A stretch of 44,271 nucleotides of DNA from a virus. Numbering within the stretch: position 1 is the stretch's first letter; the number at the start of each line of letters is the position of its first letter. The translations under genes and the position numbers were made by a program. Location: the IMG/VR virus record IMGVR_UViG_3300010373_001294, positions 1 to 44,271 of that record. One strand, written 5' to 3'. Below, one piece after another: positions 24,349 through 36,201 of the stretch. A model generated the notes under the pieces. It was given only the letters and a program-made list of their open reading frames with translations. It made no database searches and was not told the origin of the DNA.

Positions 24349-25849
24349 CTACTCCAACTTTCCTGCAGGATCGAACCTCTTGTGGCTCCCTGTGAGAATG
24401 GCCGGTACGGTGGCCGTGAAGAACTGCCTCGAGGCCACGCGTGGGGCAAAGATGGCTTCGATCAAGGCATTCCCAGCCATGCGAACCGTGTTCTGGCCCA
24501 CGTAGAGATTGATGATAAATATGATGCAGACCACGTCCAAGATCAGCAGGGTGAACATGACCCAGAAGATGAGGACATGGGTCTTGTTGAAGGGGACCTG
24601 ATGGGGGTAAGGAGCAGTCAAACACTTCGAGACCACAAGGCAAAAGAGGGGAGGGGACCTGACTGGAACTGAGCGGAAGCGTCACTCCTGGAAACTGAGG
24701 GACCGGCAGATTGCACGGTCCTGCATTGTCACACTGTGAGGAAGGATCCCCGTAGACGTCCCCGGCACAGCAGCGCAGGGGATGATTCGCCATGGAGTTG
24801 GGCTGTCCCGGTCTGTTGGCCGTGCCCCGCGAATAAAGCATGGTGGCGAATGCAAAGAAGTGAACCAGAACCGTGGCCAAGACCAGCGCAAAGAGAAGGA
24901 TCGTCAGCCACCGTGTCTCGGAAAATGCCATCATCATTAGGACAAGCGCGGGCAGTACAATAATTGAAGCACTCATGACCAGGCCCACTGCCTCCACACC
25001 GTTCCGAGCACTGTGGATGCCAATGGGACCAGATGCCGGGAACTCATGTGTGTAGCGCACGTCAAGGACCAGGAGTCCACAGGTCAGAAACACACAACAC
25101 AGTGCCACGTAGATGGTGTTAACCCCGTGGAGCAGATAGGGTCCCATATCTGCTGGCGCCGAGGATGCCGGTCCATTGTCCTGGTCTGTGGGGAGACTCT
25201 GGTCCGGTTGCTGTGGGGACTGCCCCTGAACGTAGCTGCGCATCATGGCATTGATGAAGACCTGCAGGATGAGGAACCCGAAGCAGATCGCAATGGCCAG
25301 GAGGTGTTTCTCGAAGATGGGATCCGTGGGCAATCGGATGGTGGGTGTGGTAGGAAGATCCACGCAGTCGTGGTAGTTGTGGCAGTGGTGACTGGCCATG
25401 ACGGCCCCGTAGAACTTGCAGCAGTAGTTCACGGAGTTGGCCACGCTAAAGGGCCAGATTGACGAGTTGTTCTCGACCATCCATATGGCCAGGACGTACC
25501 AGAGGAAGAGGCCCACACAGACCAGGACCGCCACGATAATGGAAATGGCGTGGATGTCGTAGCGGAGCCGTGACTGTGGATTGCTCAGCGTCCAGAACAT
25601 GACGTAGACGGGGAACAGCACAAAGATCATGAGGGCATACAGGGTCCAGTCCAGGTTGAAGCGCTGGTCAACCCAGGTAACGGGATCTGGGACCGGGCTA
25701 AAGGACCAGTCCGTGTACTCATACTGGTGCTTGGTCATGGTCCAGACCCACCCATAATAGTAGATGAGCCATCCCAGATTGGCCAGACACACCACACACA
25801 CCAGGAGGCGGACCCCGATCAGGCCCTCATTCGCGGTGCTGCTTGACAT
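24349..25849 (-). CDS. Spliced 479-aa polytopic membrane protein
   Basis: Exons 25849-24659 and 24597-24349 joined over a 61-nt intron (CAG|GTCCCC ... CCATCAG, with a TTTGAC branch-like site) give 479 aa. About six TM segments are visible: near the N-terminus (LLVCVVCLANLGWLIYYY), then LYALMIFVLFPVYVMFW, IIVAVLVCVGLFLWYVL, the middle, and one in exon 2 (FWVMFTLLILDVVCIIFII). Loops carry several Cys (NYCCKFYG, HHCHNYHDC, CCAGDVYG, CDNAGPCN) suggesting a disulfide-bonded ectodomain. Unspliced, the frame would run into the next gene's frame without the final TM. Resembles no family I know; similar in style to the giant Cys-rich protein at 27923. Confidence 0.75.
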
Positions 25850-25989
25850 TTAGGTCATATCCGCGTTTGCTCCCACCCTTGAAGCGCTCTGATCACTTGC
25901 CCCCTGCATGGGACACAATATGCACCGGTCCTACATATTATGTGCTTCTTGCCTTTCCGGAAGTCCTGCACCTTTTTTCCTCTTTCTTT

Positions 25990-26415
25990 TCATTTCACGG
26001 GCTCTTCGAGGCGGGGCTGGTTACACATGAAATTCATGTAGATGGTCCTGAACTCGGCGTCGGCTCCTTTGATCTTGTCCATCTGTTCCTGGGTCGGTGT
26101 AACGAGGCGTCTCTCTGATACCACCCACAATGAATGGCCCCCTGTGAACCCACTGAGACCCGAATGTACGCGCGTCCAAGTGTTGTCGGCCGGATGCTGT
26201 ACCCAGTACACGAACAAGGTGCCTTGTTGCCTTCCATCAAAAGGGCCAGTCGTCACTTTGATGAAATGGGGGTCCATGAACGCAAACTTGAGCGTCAGGA
26301 AGCGCTCAATCTCCAGCTTCCTCCTCTCTGCCTCGAGCCTGCATCGTTGTTCAAGAACGATCAACTGCTTGGGGGACAGACCCCCAAGCAACGGGAGCTG
26401 GTCTGTGCTGGCCAT
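25990..26415 (-). CDS. Unknown 141-aa protein
   Basis: Helical N-terminus rich in Glu and Arg (LEQRCRLEAERRKLEIERFL), followed by a strand-rich part (GTLFVYWVQHPADNTW, SLWVVSERRLV). A/T-rich sequence (AAATATTTATT) lies 30-45 nt upstream, overlapping the end of the next gene. Bases 25850-25989 between this gene and the 479-aa gene contain no frame; they hold a TATA-like ATAATATG on the minus strand about 90 nt before the ATG at 25849. Confidence 0.65.
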   Translation of the reverse strand: MASTDQLPLLGGLSPKQLIVLEQRCRLEAERRKLEIERFLTLKFAFMDPHFIKVTTGPFDGRQQGTLFVYWVQHPADNTWTRVHSGLSGFTGGHSLWVVSERRLVTPTQEQMDKIKGADAEFRTIYMNFMCNQPRLEEPVK

Positions 26416-26453
26416 CTTGGTCTCCGATATGGGTTGACTATTGGGAGAAATAT

Positions 26454-26777
26454 TTATTCCTTAGGCTCGTCCAGACATTCATCGCACTTGTGGATCTTCA
26501 CGTCCCCGTGCAGGCGGCAGAAGTAGTTCCTGCAGTCGGTGCTCCACGAACACCAGGAGAACTCATCCGGTGCGCAAATCACGCATTTGGTCGGTCCCAA
26601 GCCACAAATGTCGCACCCCGAGTCGTCGGCGACCAAACGCGAGCACGCAGTCACAGAACACTGCCTGACTCGGGCCTTGTTACCGGCCACCCATTCGAGC
26701 TCCTTGACGTAGGCTTCCAGGTTAGCGAGCCTGACGTTCAGGTCAAGGTCCTCCTCTTCGCGCACCCTCTTCGCCAT
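26454..26777 (-). CDS. Cys-rich cross-brace zinc protein
   Basis: A 107-aa protein. Residues 1-40 form a charged helix (MAKRVREEEDLDLNVRLANL). The rest has at least ten Cys and two His: CSVTAC, CDICG, CVICA, CSWSTDC, FCRLHGD and HKCDEC. The alternating pairs suggest a two-site zinc fold of RING, PHD or B-box type, although the spacing does not match one exactly. A/T box 26814-26825 serves this gene and the divergent gene at 26866. Its stop TAA lies within AATAAA. Ubiquitin-related or regulatory binding is possible. Confidence 0.7.
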   Translation of the reverse strand: MAKRVREEEDLDLNVRLANLEAYVKELEWVAGNKARVRQCSVTACSRLVADDSGCDICGLGPTKCVICAPDEFSWCSWSTDCRNYFCRLHGDVKIHKCDECLDEPKE

Positions 26778-26813
26778 GTTGGGAAATAAAAATCGGGCCC
26801 AGTCCCCCCAGGG

Positions 26814-26825
26814 AAAAATATTTTT
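26814..26825. promoter_or_regulatory. AAAAATATTTTT palindrome between divergent genes
   Basis: A 12-bp perfect A/T palindrome in the 88-bp gap between the minus start at 26777 and the plus start at 26866, 36 and 40 nt from the ATGs. Confidence 0.55.
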
Positions 26826-26865
26826 GCTCGCCTCGTCCTCCGCGGAAAATCCAAGACGAGGGTCG

Positions 26866-27468
26866 ATGTGGTTCCCGGGCACAGACGAGGATGCGAAGAC
26901 CCTTCCCTATGGTCCACACAAGAAAGCAATCGACGAGGAGATGATCAAGAAATTGGAATACGGACGCCGCCGCATCCAGGAGATGTACCTCAACGCGCCT
27001 CGCAAGTGTACCATGCTGGAGAGTTGGATCCACATTGTTCCAGCAGACGAAAGACGCAAGAGGTCGTTATGGCCCTATTATGACGCGAAAGAGGACTGCC
27101 ATCTGCACATGACGAAGACGGGAATCGTGCCAGGAAATATGCTAATGACCATGGAGGACATTGGCGAGTGTGCGAACCACGACTTTGGCTGGGAAGCGAC
27201 CCTGAAGTACGACTTTTACGGGTCAACGGAGAGACCCATCACGTACCTCGTCATCACCAATCTGGACTACTTCTTGCAGTGGATCAGGAGAGAGGCCGCG
27301 CGGGCCTGTATGGCACTCTGCGTTGCAATGAAACGCCGTGGTCTACTCGCGAGAGACAACTGGGTCCCACGGAGGATGATGTGGCGCTGGATCCTGGACC
27401 ACGCACGGGCATGGGAGACAACGTATTTGCAGTTGAGAGGAGAGGACAAAAGGCTGAAGACCGAATAA
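26866..27468 (+). CDS. Unknown 200-aa protein
   Basis: Starts MWFPGTDEDAK after a divergent A/T box. Mostly helical in the second half (IRREAARACMALCVAMKRRG, MMWRWILDHARAW), with a central mixed region (NHDFGWEATLKYDFYG). No TM segment or standard motif is visible. The stop (GAATAAG) resembles but does not match AATAAA. It is followed 26 nt later by the membrane-protein gene at 27495 on the same strand. Confidence 0.65.
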   Translation: MWFPGTDEDAKTLPYGPHKKAIDEEMIKKLEYGRRRIQEMYLNAPRKCTMLESWIHIVPADERRKRSLWPYYDAKEDCHLHMTKTGIVPGNMLMTMEDIGECANHDFGWEATLKYDFYGSTERPITYLVITNLDYFLQWIRREAARACMALCVAMKRRGLLARDNWVPRRMMWRWILDHARAWETTYLQLRGEDKRLKTE

Positions 27469-27494
27469 GACTAAAGAGACGAACCCCCTCGGTC

Positions 27495-27851
27495 ATGACC
27501 AGGATCTTCCCATTGGGGTTTCCAGAGGGTCCAGCGTACAATGACCAGCCAATGCCGGCCCTGGGTGAATGGGAGCAGCTCCGTGGTGTTCTCTGGGATG
27601 TACTACGGAGCGGTCTGGTCTTTTTTGGCCATGTGGTCCGCTTGCATTTCATCCTCATCTTTGCATGTATCCGGATCGCCGCCGTCTTAGTCGCGCTGGC
27701 ACCCTACATCCTGGGACTACTGGGTGCCGTGGGCGGGACCATCTTTGTCTGCAACAACTGGACACGGTGCCTGGATTTTCTGGTCGACGTGGGAAACCTA
27801 CCGTTTGATCTATTCATTGGCCCGATTGCCCCATCGGTGGCTGGGACATAA
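27495..27851 (+). CDS. Membrane protein or first exon of the giant protein
   Basis: A 118-aa frame with two TM segments (FILIFACIRIAAVLVALA and LLGAVGGTIFVCNNW), followed by CLDFLVDVGNLPFDLFIGPI, a style also seen at the start of the giant protein (RCIINPIIENFVGPLLDLL). It may be joined to that gene: a donor after residue 113 (TCG|GTGGCT at 27837-27838) and an AG at about 27901 would give an in-frame 65-nt intron. The donor lacks G at +5, so the join is uncertain and I keep the frames separate. Confidence 0.55.
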   Translation: MTRIFPLGFPEGPAYNDQPMPALGEWEQLRGVLWDVLRSGLVFFGHVVRLHFILIFACIRIAAVLVALAPYILGLLGAVGGTIFVCNNWTRCLDFLVDVGNLPFDLFIGPIAPSVAGT

Positions 27852-27922
27852 ACTACGAAAGGTTTCCACAAGTTTGCCTCGTTCTTTTCACCAGTCAAGA
27901 GGACACACCGCCACGGGGCGGT

Positions 27923-30900
27923 ATGGGTGCCTCCAACTGGATTAGCAGCGTGCCCATCTTCCTATGGCAGACCTTTTATCTGTTCATCGTCTTTCCCGTG
28001 ACGGTGGTGATTGCGATCCTGCACTTTATCGCACAGCTCTGGGCATGGACACCGTTCTTCTTCATCATGTTCATTCTGTGGGGCGCTGGATCCCTCACGT
28101 CCAACTACGGCAACGTGTTCATCTCCGAAGTGGACTACACGTTCCGCTGCATCATCAACCCGATCATCGAGAACTTTGTGGGGCCACTGCTGGACCTGCT
28201 TAGGTTCGCCGTGCGCTCTTCTTTCGCAAACAAATTATGTTCCTCATGTTCTCCGTGTCTAGGACCATCTACAACCCGACCATCTGCGTGTGGGACGCCC
28301 TAAACTGGTTCGTCTACGGCTACTTCAACGCAGTTCTCGTGCCCGATGCTGTGGCGTGCGGGGCCTCGGCCGTGCTGGTGGACATTGGCTGTGTGGCGAC
28401 CCAGTTGTTCGACTCGCTCGTCGTGTACCTGGCCACGGGCAAGTTCCTGACGGGCTTCTACGACATGAGCAAGCTGAGCGCCGCCATTGTGCAGCTCATC
28501 GACGACTACATTGTCATGATGTGCTGCCTGTGCGAGGACCTGTGCTGCCTCGTCAAAGTGGTCCCGTTCCTCTTGCCTCTGCCCCCGCCGCTGACATTCC
28601 TGATCCCGTCCATGATGACCCAGTACGAGTTCTGGCAGTCCATTGAGAGTCTGATCAATGCCTGGGCCGCCCTGTTGCAGATCCTCTGGCCTCTCATCAT
28701 CAACCTGCTCAATCTGACGTCCCCTGCCTCGCGACCCAATTACCTCCCGTTGGCCGAGTTCCTCTGTCAGTTTGTGAGTCGATTCAATCCCGCCCTAGAG
28801 GGGGCACTGCAGCGAAACTGGGACACGTTCATCCCTTGGCGCTTCAACTTCACCGGCGTCCTGGCCTGGAACACTGCGATTGGCTGCATCACCATTGATT
28901 CGGTCCAAATCGTCGCCACCGTCGCCACCAACGTGGACATTGTCGTGTTCAACATCTTCACGCCCGCGCCCAACACGTACATTGGACCTCCGTACACTGC
29001 CCCTGTGGACTTGTGGCGCGGTCCCATCCAACAGTCCATCATCATTGTGCTCAACACATGGACCCCCACCACGAACCAGAGCTTCTACTTTGATGTGCAT
29101 ACCATCAACCGAACCACGGTCATCGAGGGCCTGTGCACCCTTGCCACACGGATCATATGCGATTGGAACGACTCGAGTGTGCCTTGCTTCAACACGGACC
29201 CCAACTTTGCCAATGAGACCATGAATGATGGCTTCCTCCAAGACTTCAATTGGTGCTGCTTTGCCAACACGGCCGTCACCGCGGTGAATGACTTCAACGT
29301 GGTCGTCTACAGCATGTGGCTGCACGTGACGAGTGCCGGGGACTGGTTCGGATGGCTGGACACGGGGCTGGGACCTGGGGTCTACACAGTGGCCAATGAT
29401 TTGACCGCGGTGGCTGATTGCATCTTCTCCCTAGTGGACTTTGTGCCCGTCGTGGGCTACTGTCTGAAACAGGTCTTTGTACAGCTACTCAAGTTCGTTT
29501 TCCTCCTGGCCGCGTTCAGCATCCAAGTCGTGGGGGCCCTGGTCACCATCATCTGGGATTTCCTGAACAACATGCAGACACGGAACTTCCTCTTTGACGG
29601 GGACACAGCCGTCACTCGATGGGAGGAAATCATCAACGTGCTCATCGCGGAGATGCCCCAGTCACTGCTCAACTGCATCGACTACATCCTCAACTACGGA
29701 ATTCAGATCCCGCCCATCACACTCGACGAGAATGGGCAGATTATCACCTGCGGCCCCCCTCAGTGCACGCCTGTGAACTACATTCCACCCCCACCCGTCA
29801 TTGGCAAGAGGAGTCTTCGCTTCCCCATTGGAGGTCACATCATCGATGCCCATCCTCGCTACAGGACGGGAGCAGAGAGGCGGTCCCGGGTGACCCCCAT
29901 CCTGGTCTACAACGAGTCCAAGGTACGCGACACCTCCAAGCCATGGTTCGAGCCCCTGTTCGAGGCCCGCCACGTGACACCACGGGGCCTAGCCATTGAC
30001 CCCACCAAAGTCATCGCCAAGAGGAGGGCCTCCTTCTACGAGCAGTACCAGACCATTGAACGATGCCAGGCCGACGACCTGTACAAACAGCACCTCAAAC
30101 GCTCGGATCCATGGCGCTACAAACTGCTCAAGGCCACGAACAAGCTCCCCGACACCTCTCACTGTGCCGAGGCCGGAGCCTACGACAATGTGTACCCAGG
30201 CAAGGAACGCAGAGAGCAACGTCGCATTCTCTTTGAATCCGTAGAGAACTTTGGCATCCTCGGGACATGGGCGGCCCCTGACTGGTGGGGCTATGCCACT
30301 GCGTCGTTGAACGAATCGGACGGGGTTCACTGGTCCCAAAGAACAGACGGCGAAGAGGAGGACAAGGACCCACCGTCCCATGTGTCGATTCCTGCCTGGT
30401 CCATCAGCGGTCCTTTTGACGAAGAGGAAACCAAGGAGGAGCGGATCATTCCTCCCCCTCCGCCCCTCACAACAAGGCCAACAGCAGCTCCCATTGCGGG
30501 ATGTCCGCCTCCCGGTGATCCCCCGAATCCGTGCTTCGATCTGGCATGCTTTCCTCGTCAGATCCTGCAGACTGTGGGCACCTTGTTGTTGCTCATCGGG
30601 CACTCGGCGGATGGTCTGATCCGAGGGAACTTCCCTGCCCCAGGCGAGGTGCAGTGGGGCTATTGGACGGGCCAGAACTGCCCACAGCGTTGCCTGGAGG
30701 ACGACATTATGAACCTGGTCATCTACGCGATGAACGGCCTCGTCTGTGCCTGCAAACTGCTCAACCTCATTCTGCCGTCGTCGCCCCAGTTCCCTCAGCC
30801 CGACTTTTGCTGTGCCTTGACCACGCTGGCGGACTTTATCGCCAACACGATCCAGGTCATCATCAACTCGATCCGCTCGCTGGCCCTCGATAGCCCGCAG

Positions 30901-33900
30901 TTCATCTACTTCAACAATGGGTACTTTGTCCGAGACGTCGATGAACTCTTCCGCGAGCTCCTGCAGATCGTGGTCTGCCTCTGTCAGTTCGTACGCTACG
31001 TGTTCCCCATCTCACAGCTCACGGGCGGGACCATTAATGGGGGTGGCGCCTTTGACATTTGCTGCATTCCCATGGTCATGACCGACACGCTCATCGAGGT
31101 GACCCAGTTGGTCCTTGTCAGCATCATCAGCCTGGCGACCCTCTACGGATCGGGTGCAAGTTATTGGCAGACAAGCACGGAGCAGCCCCTCCTACAGAAC
31201 ATTGGCTTCCTGGTCCAAGTACGTGTGGTCCTGGACACCTTCTTTGGTTCCCCGGGAGGCGTCTGTGCTGCCCAAGGACGGCCCCAGGGCGTGGGAGGCA
31301 TCAACTCCTGCGTCTGTCAGATCTTTGCCCTGATCTTCCCCATCCGGCAAGACCCCAGTCAGCCCATCAGTCCCACCAACTGCCCCACGGTGGATCTGTG
31401 CTGTCCCGTGCGCGACACTGGCTTTCTCATGAAGGACATCCTTAACTTTGCCATTACAGCCCTGGCGGGTCTCTGGCAGTCGTGGTCCGCGGCCGACAAT
31501 GGGCACTGCGATCCTGGCTGGCTGCAACCTGGCCAGTCCTGCTCATCGCTCCCTGCAGAGCCCTACGCGTTTCTGGACTTTATCTTCTGCAACGAGCTCA
31601 CGCCCTGGGAACTGGAGCATCTCCCTCTCACACCCGTGGAACAGCAACAACAGGTATGCGGTCCCCTCCTCGTCTGATTCCCTGACGAATGCCGTGTCTC
31701 AGGCCAAATGCGGCAAGGCCCTGCCCATCATCCTGCTCTTCACGGAGATCATCTCCAGCTGCCCCTGTCAGTTCCTGGCACTGGCCGATGCCTGGCTGGC
31801 TACGTACTTCCACGGGTTCTCCTGTTTCTGCGGGCCTGTGAACGGGTTCTTCACCAACTTTGGCGACCTAACCTACGCCGTCACCACATCGGTGGTCACG
31901 CTCATCCGGCGCATCAACGACATTAGCTACTGGCAACCCTTTGGCGTGCCCAGTCCCAACAGCGGGCCCAATCAGTTCAACGAGCATGACACCTGGACGT
32001 GGGAGTTCTTCGGGCCCATTGCCGATGCCCTGTGCAACACGCTGGTGGCTGCGACCTGTTTCCTGGACATTCTGCTACCCTTTTGCACAGTGTCCCGCAA
32101 CAGGATCGTTCAGTCTTCCATTGCCTGGTTCACCGAGCTCATTGTCAAGATCGGTGCCCTCATCGAAGGCATTGTGGGAATCTTCACAGTGGGGTCCAAG
32201 TGCTCGGATCCAGGTCAGACATGCGCACCGGGGTCTCCTCACTACGGTGTGTCTGTGAACCAACTGGCGGACATATTCGTCAGCCTAGGGTCCTTCCCCT
32301 TGGACGCACTCATCGCAGACTCTGGCGTGGTCTGCTCGGTGCTGAATCCGCCAACGTGTCCACTCAGTGATCAGTGCTGTTGTTACAACACGAACCCTCA
32401 ATCGGGAGTCCTGTTCACCCACGTGACGACACCGCCCATCTTTAGCAATCCGCTCTACCAATGTGCCCAATGCCTGAACGCGGACTGCACCAGCTACGAA
32501 GGTTCCTACGCCTTCCGCACCTGTACCCTGGAGGGAGCCACTCCGCTGCCCTGTTTCAACGACACCACGGGAGGAACCAGTGGCCTGCCCTCGTGCAGCA
32601 TGGACAACCCCCTGACCACAAAGGTGGATGGGATCGTCATGGCCTTCCTCAAGTACCTGCAGTGTCTCTTCGTCCAGCTGGTTCCTGCCTTTGGCCAAGT
32701 GTTCCAGGGCCTCATCGTCATGATCTCCGTGATCTGGCAACTGGCGAATCCCATCTTACGACTCCTCGCTGCGGTCATCATGTTCGTGTTTAGTCTGTTC
32801 AGTGCGGCAGGCGGGTTCTTCGACCTGCTCACACTCGTGGGAGACTTTGTGGGCATCTTTACGGCCCTGTCCAGTGTCTTCACCACGCTCCCCGTGATCC
32901 CCCAACAGGTCAACTTCCGCACCGAGACACGCGCAGAGTTCCGCGCCAGGGCCACTGCCTACTTCACCAACGAGACCAACAAGGGCAAGACGTACACGGA
33001 CGGCATTGCGGCACTGCTCAGCATGGTCTGGGACTACGACACGAACAACTGCATGACCAACTTTAGCGATTGTGCCTGCCGCAACATGGTGATTGACGAG
33101 GAGGTCTGCAACCACGTGCGAGACAGACATCGACGTGGACTCTCCGCACCGACTGGTCCTGTGCTCAACGCCGTGGGCAAATCGATGCAAGGGGCTACGT
33201 TCTGTGATCATCATCTACGCTTCTTCGAGAACACGTCGCACTGGGAGGAGATCTGGCCCAGTGACCGTGCCTACTACATTGAGTGCATGGAGAAGGTCAT
33301 CCAGGGAGGTCGCCTCAACGACGCCAACAGTGCCATCCCGGCGGATCTCTTCTACCGGCACGAGGGACCACTGCATTTCTGGGCCAATGTCCGTCAGGCC
33401 GTCGTCAGTGGGGTCGAGGCAGAGCACGCAGAGATTGCACGGAAGCGACACGGGCAGGTGGGTGCAGGAATGGGTGCTTTCATGTTTACATATCTGACCC
33501 CTGTCCCTTAGCGCGTCTTGCCCGATGATGTGTACGAGCAGAGGTGGATCATGCGAAACGAACGAGTCAACCAGTGGGTCCGGACCCATCCACGCTGGAA
33601 GAAGTCCCTGCTCACGGCCGGTCTCATCAAGATCGACCAGTTTGAGCACAAATGGCGCACGGGATTCTACATGCCCATGATCAGGAGGGCCCTGCGTAAC
33701 ATCCAGGAAGGGAACATCCCCCGCGTCAGCATTGTGGAGCGCTTCAACATTCTTACGACCCACCTGCCGGCCATTGCCAAGAACCTGATCCAGATTCAGA
33801 TCCGCCAGGCCGCAGCGGACGTGTACGAGGGACTGGCCGCGATCCCTGCCGCTCTCGAGACGTTGAGAACACGGAGCTTCTGGTCCATCTACTGGGAGGC

Positions 33901-36193
33901 CGTGGGGAAGGCCCATGCTCATCCTCCCGTGGCAGAAGAGAGACGCCAGCACGAGGCGAAGCGGGAGACGATCCGCAAGGCCCTCAGGTTCAGTCCCGTC
34001 TATCAGTGGTGGTACAGCAATTGGACCGAGTCCTGGAGACCACGTTCTGGTCCTCTGCGCGAGAATCCCTTTGCTCGCCTGGCCAATCACTTGCAACGAG
34101 TCTTCACATGGCAACGGACGCAGTGGGCAGATTCCCCTGCCACCATCATCAATGCCGACCTGCACATGAAACAGCGCTTCTCTGCCTGGGTCGAGCGTCG
34201 TTTTGCCTTGGACTGGACCCCCGAGATCCTCGCCAACTGGGGCAGTGCAGGCCGCATCTGGTACCGTGTGAAGGACCGAATCTGGCCCGGGTCAGTGGAC
34301 ATGGAGACACGGAAACGGTTCGAGATTGGGCCCAACTGCAACATCACATGGAACAAGCGCACCGCGGACAATAGGGAAGCCATTGCCAAGGAGTCTCTGC
34401 GCAGTCAGGCAAGGGGCGTGGCGTCATCCCGGGATGGGATCGGGGTCAACTGTTCCAACGCCTCGCAGTTTATGCGGGACCTCATGGACAAGCGAACGCA
34501 CAAACGCGGGTTCATTGTGGGAGGCAACTGCTTGCTCATGGATGGGTTCATCGACGAGCTCGTCTTCTTGACCACGTACTGTGTCACCGAGTTCAAACCA
34601 CAGCTGCCGCCCTTTATGCAACGGAGCCTGGACCAGGACAGTGGACCGTCCGCCTGGAAACTGCTCAACAGTCTCCTCGATCGACCCGAGGCCAAGTTCC
34701 ACAGCCCAGACACAACAGAGTGGATCCATGCTCGTCCGCACGAGACAGAAGACCAATGGCAGAGCTGGGGTACATGGCTACGACGGCGCAGTCTGGATTG
34801 GGTGCGCCCCAAGTTCCGTCCCTATCGCGAGGTGACGTCGAGGGGCGAGGGAAAGAACATCTATCGGGACTTGAGCCATCAACAGTGGCTGCGGGCCCGA
34901 CTGACGGGTCACACATGGCGGCAAGTCGCCTCGGCCAGCAGCTTTGACTTCTTTGCCTGGTTCATCGACATTATCGACAGCATCTTTGGGACCAGCTTTG
35001 GCATGGAAATCACCAACTTCCTGCAGGATGTCCAGGACTGGTTCCTCAACACCAACATGTCCTATTTCCCTGGGCCCGTTGGCTGGTCGTACTGGTCGCG
35101 CTTCTTCTTCCGCTGCCAAGTCCAGCCCGAACCCGGGGCGGACCCTCAGAACGCCTTTATTAATCTGAACTGCAAGGTGGGCATTGGACTGGAGGCCGCA
35201 ATTGGATGGGTCTTCCTCGTCATGGTCCTATCGTACATCTTCTTCGCTATCTTTATCCCGCCTCTGAACGGTCTCTACACGACCATTGGGACCGTCCTCA
35301 TCTTCGTCATCGTTGTGCCCGCCGTGGCCTGGCACTGGAGCATTCGCTGTGCACTCATGACACCCTCGCTGATCATCCCTGGTGAAGGGAACGTGGGCAT
35401 CAACGTGCCGTACTGGCCCTTCCCCATTGCATTCCCCGCGCTGCCCTTTTGTCTGATGGATGAGCTGACGGCCTTGGTTCGGAAGTACACCAGTTTCTGT
35501 TGGTGTCAGATCTGGTGGGGCACGTCGCTGGAGTTCATATGTCCGCCCTACGCCGTGAACGGGAATCCCTGTCCTCCTTGTCCCGATCGCATCGCTGTCA
35601 CCAATTGCAACGCCATCGGGCTGGGGGGAGGCATCGATGTGGTCATCTATCTGTTAATCAAATGGTTCCCGATCACGTCCAATTGGATCAAAGCCTTTGC
35701 ACAGCTCGTGTTCTTCACCGGCCATTTCGGTGAGACCCTCGCCATGATCGGGGACTACATCTACAACGCGGCCGTTCGCTTCACAGACATCCCACCGGCC
35801 CAAGAGAAGCTCTTTCAATGGTGCTTCGTCTGGACGTCCCCTTCCATTGCGGGGGTCATCCTCTTCTTCGTCCTAGCCTGGCTCATCATTGGGCTGGCTT
35901 GGACCTTGCTTGTGCTCCTCGTGGGGGCAATCTGGGACTGGGCTGCGGCCTCGCCCTTCTTCTACTTGTTCGGTGGGGCCTTTACGGACGCCTCAGCCTA
36001 CGATTCCTTTCTCGGATCGCCAGCCTCAATCGAGGAGCAGGCCTACGTGGAAATGGAACCCCAGGGGCCTGCCGGGATTGGCCAGCGTGTTTTTGTTCCC
36101 GTGCGGCGACGGGGCATTCGGCAGTCTCTCTTGTTCGGGCCCATCGATAGGATGTATGCCAGGGCCATGCACCGGTTGAAACAGTACAAATAA
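27923..36193 (+). CDS. Giant Cys-rich polytopic membrane protein, four exons
   Basis: Exons 27923-28203, 28263-31653, 31703-33457 and 33512-36193 joined over introns of 59, 49 and 54 nt (donors GTTCG, GTATG, GTGGG; acceptors TGTCTAG, TCTCAG, CCCTTAG) give 2702 aa. It has many TM segments and repeated Cys clusters (MMCCLCEDLCCLV, VVCLCQFV, DLCCPVRDTG, SCPCQFLAL, FSCFCGPVNG) with intervening N-glycosylation-type sequons. Residues about 620-860 are a long charged, non-membrane segment. Exon 3 contains RDRHRRG, a furin-like site. The C-terminus is basic. No family is recognised. The size, Cys content and TM number suggest a virion envelope complex or entry protein, possibly a polyprotein; this is inference. 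The stop lies in AATAAA. Confidence 0.8.
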
Positions 36194-36194
36194 A
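36189..36194 (+). terminator. AATAAA overlapping stop codon of the giant gene
   Basis: The TAA stop (36191-36193) is inside AATAAA. Confidence 0.5.
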
Positions 36195-36201
36195 GACCGA
36201 T

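Noticed and set aside
23897-25849. A single 650-aa protein across 23897-25849
   Set aside because: The frame passes through the intron at 24598-24658 and then reads the next exon out of frame before entering the separate 123-aa gene; splicing gives a coherent 479-aa membrane protein.
27851-27905. A 33-nt intron (GTTTCC...CACCAG) joining the 118-aa frame to the giant gene
   Set aside because: Too short compared with the others (43 nt or more) and not in frame; a 65-nt alternative is only tentatively noted.
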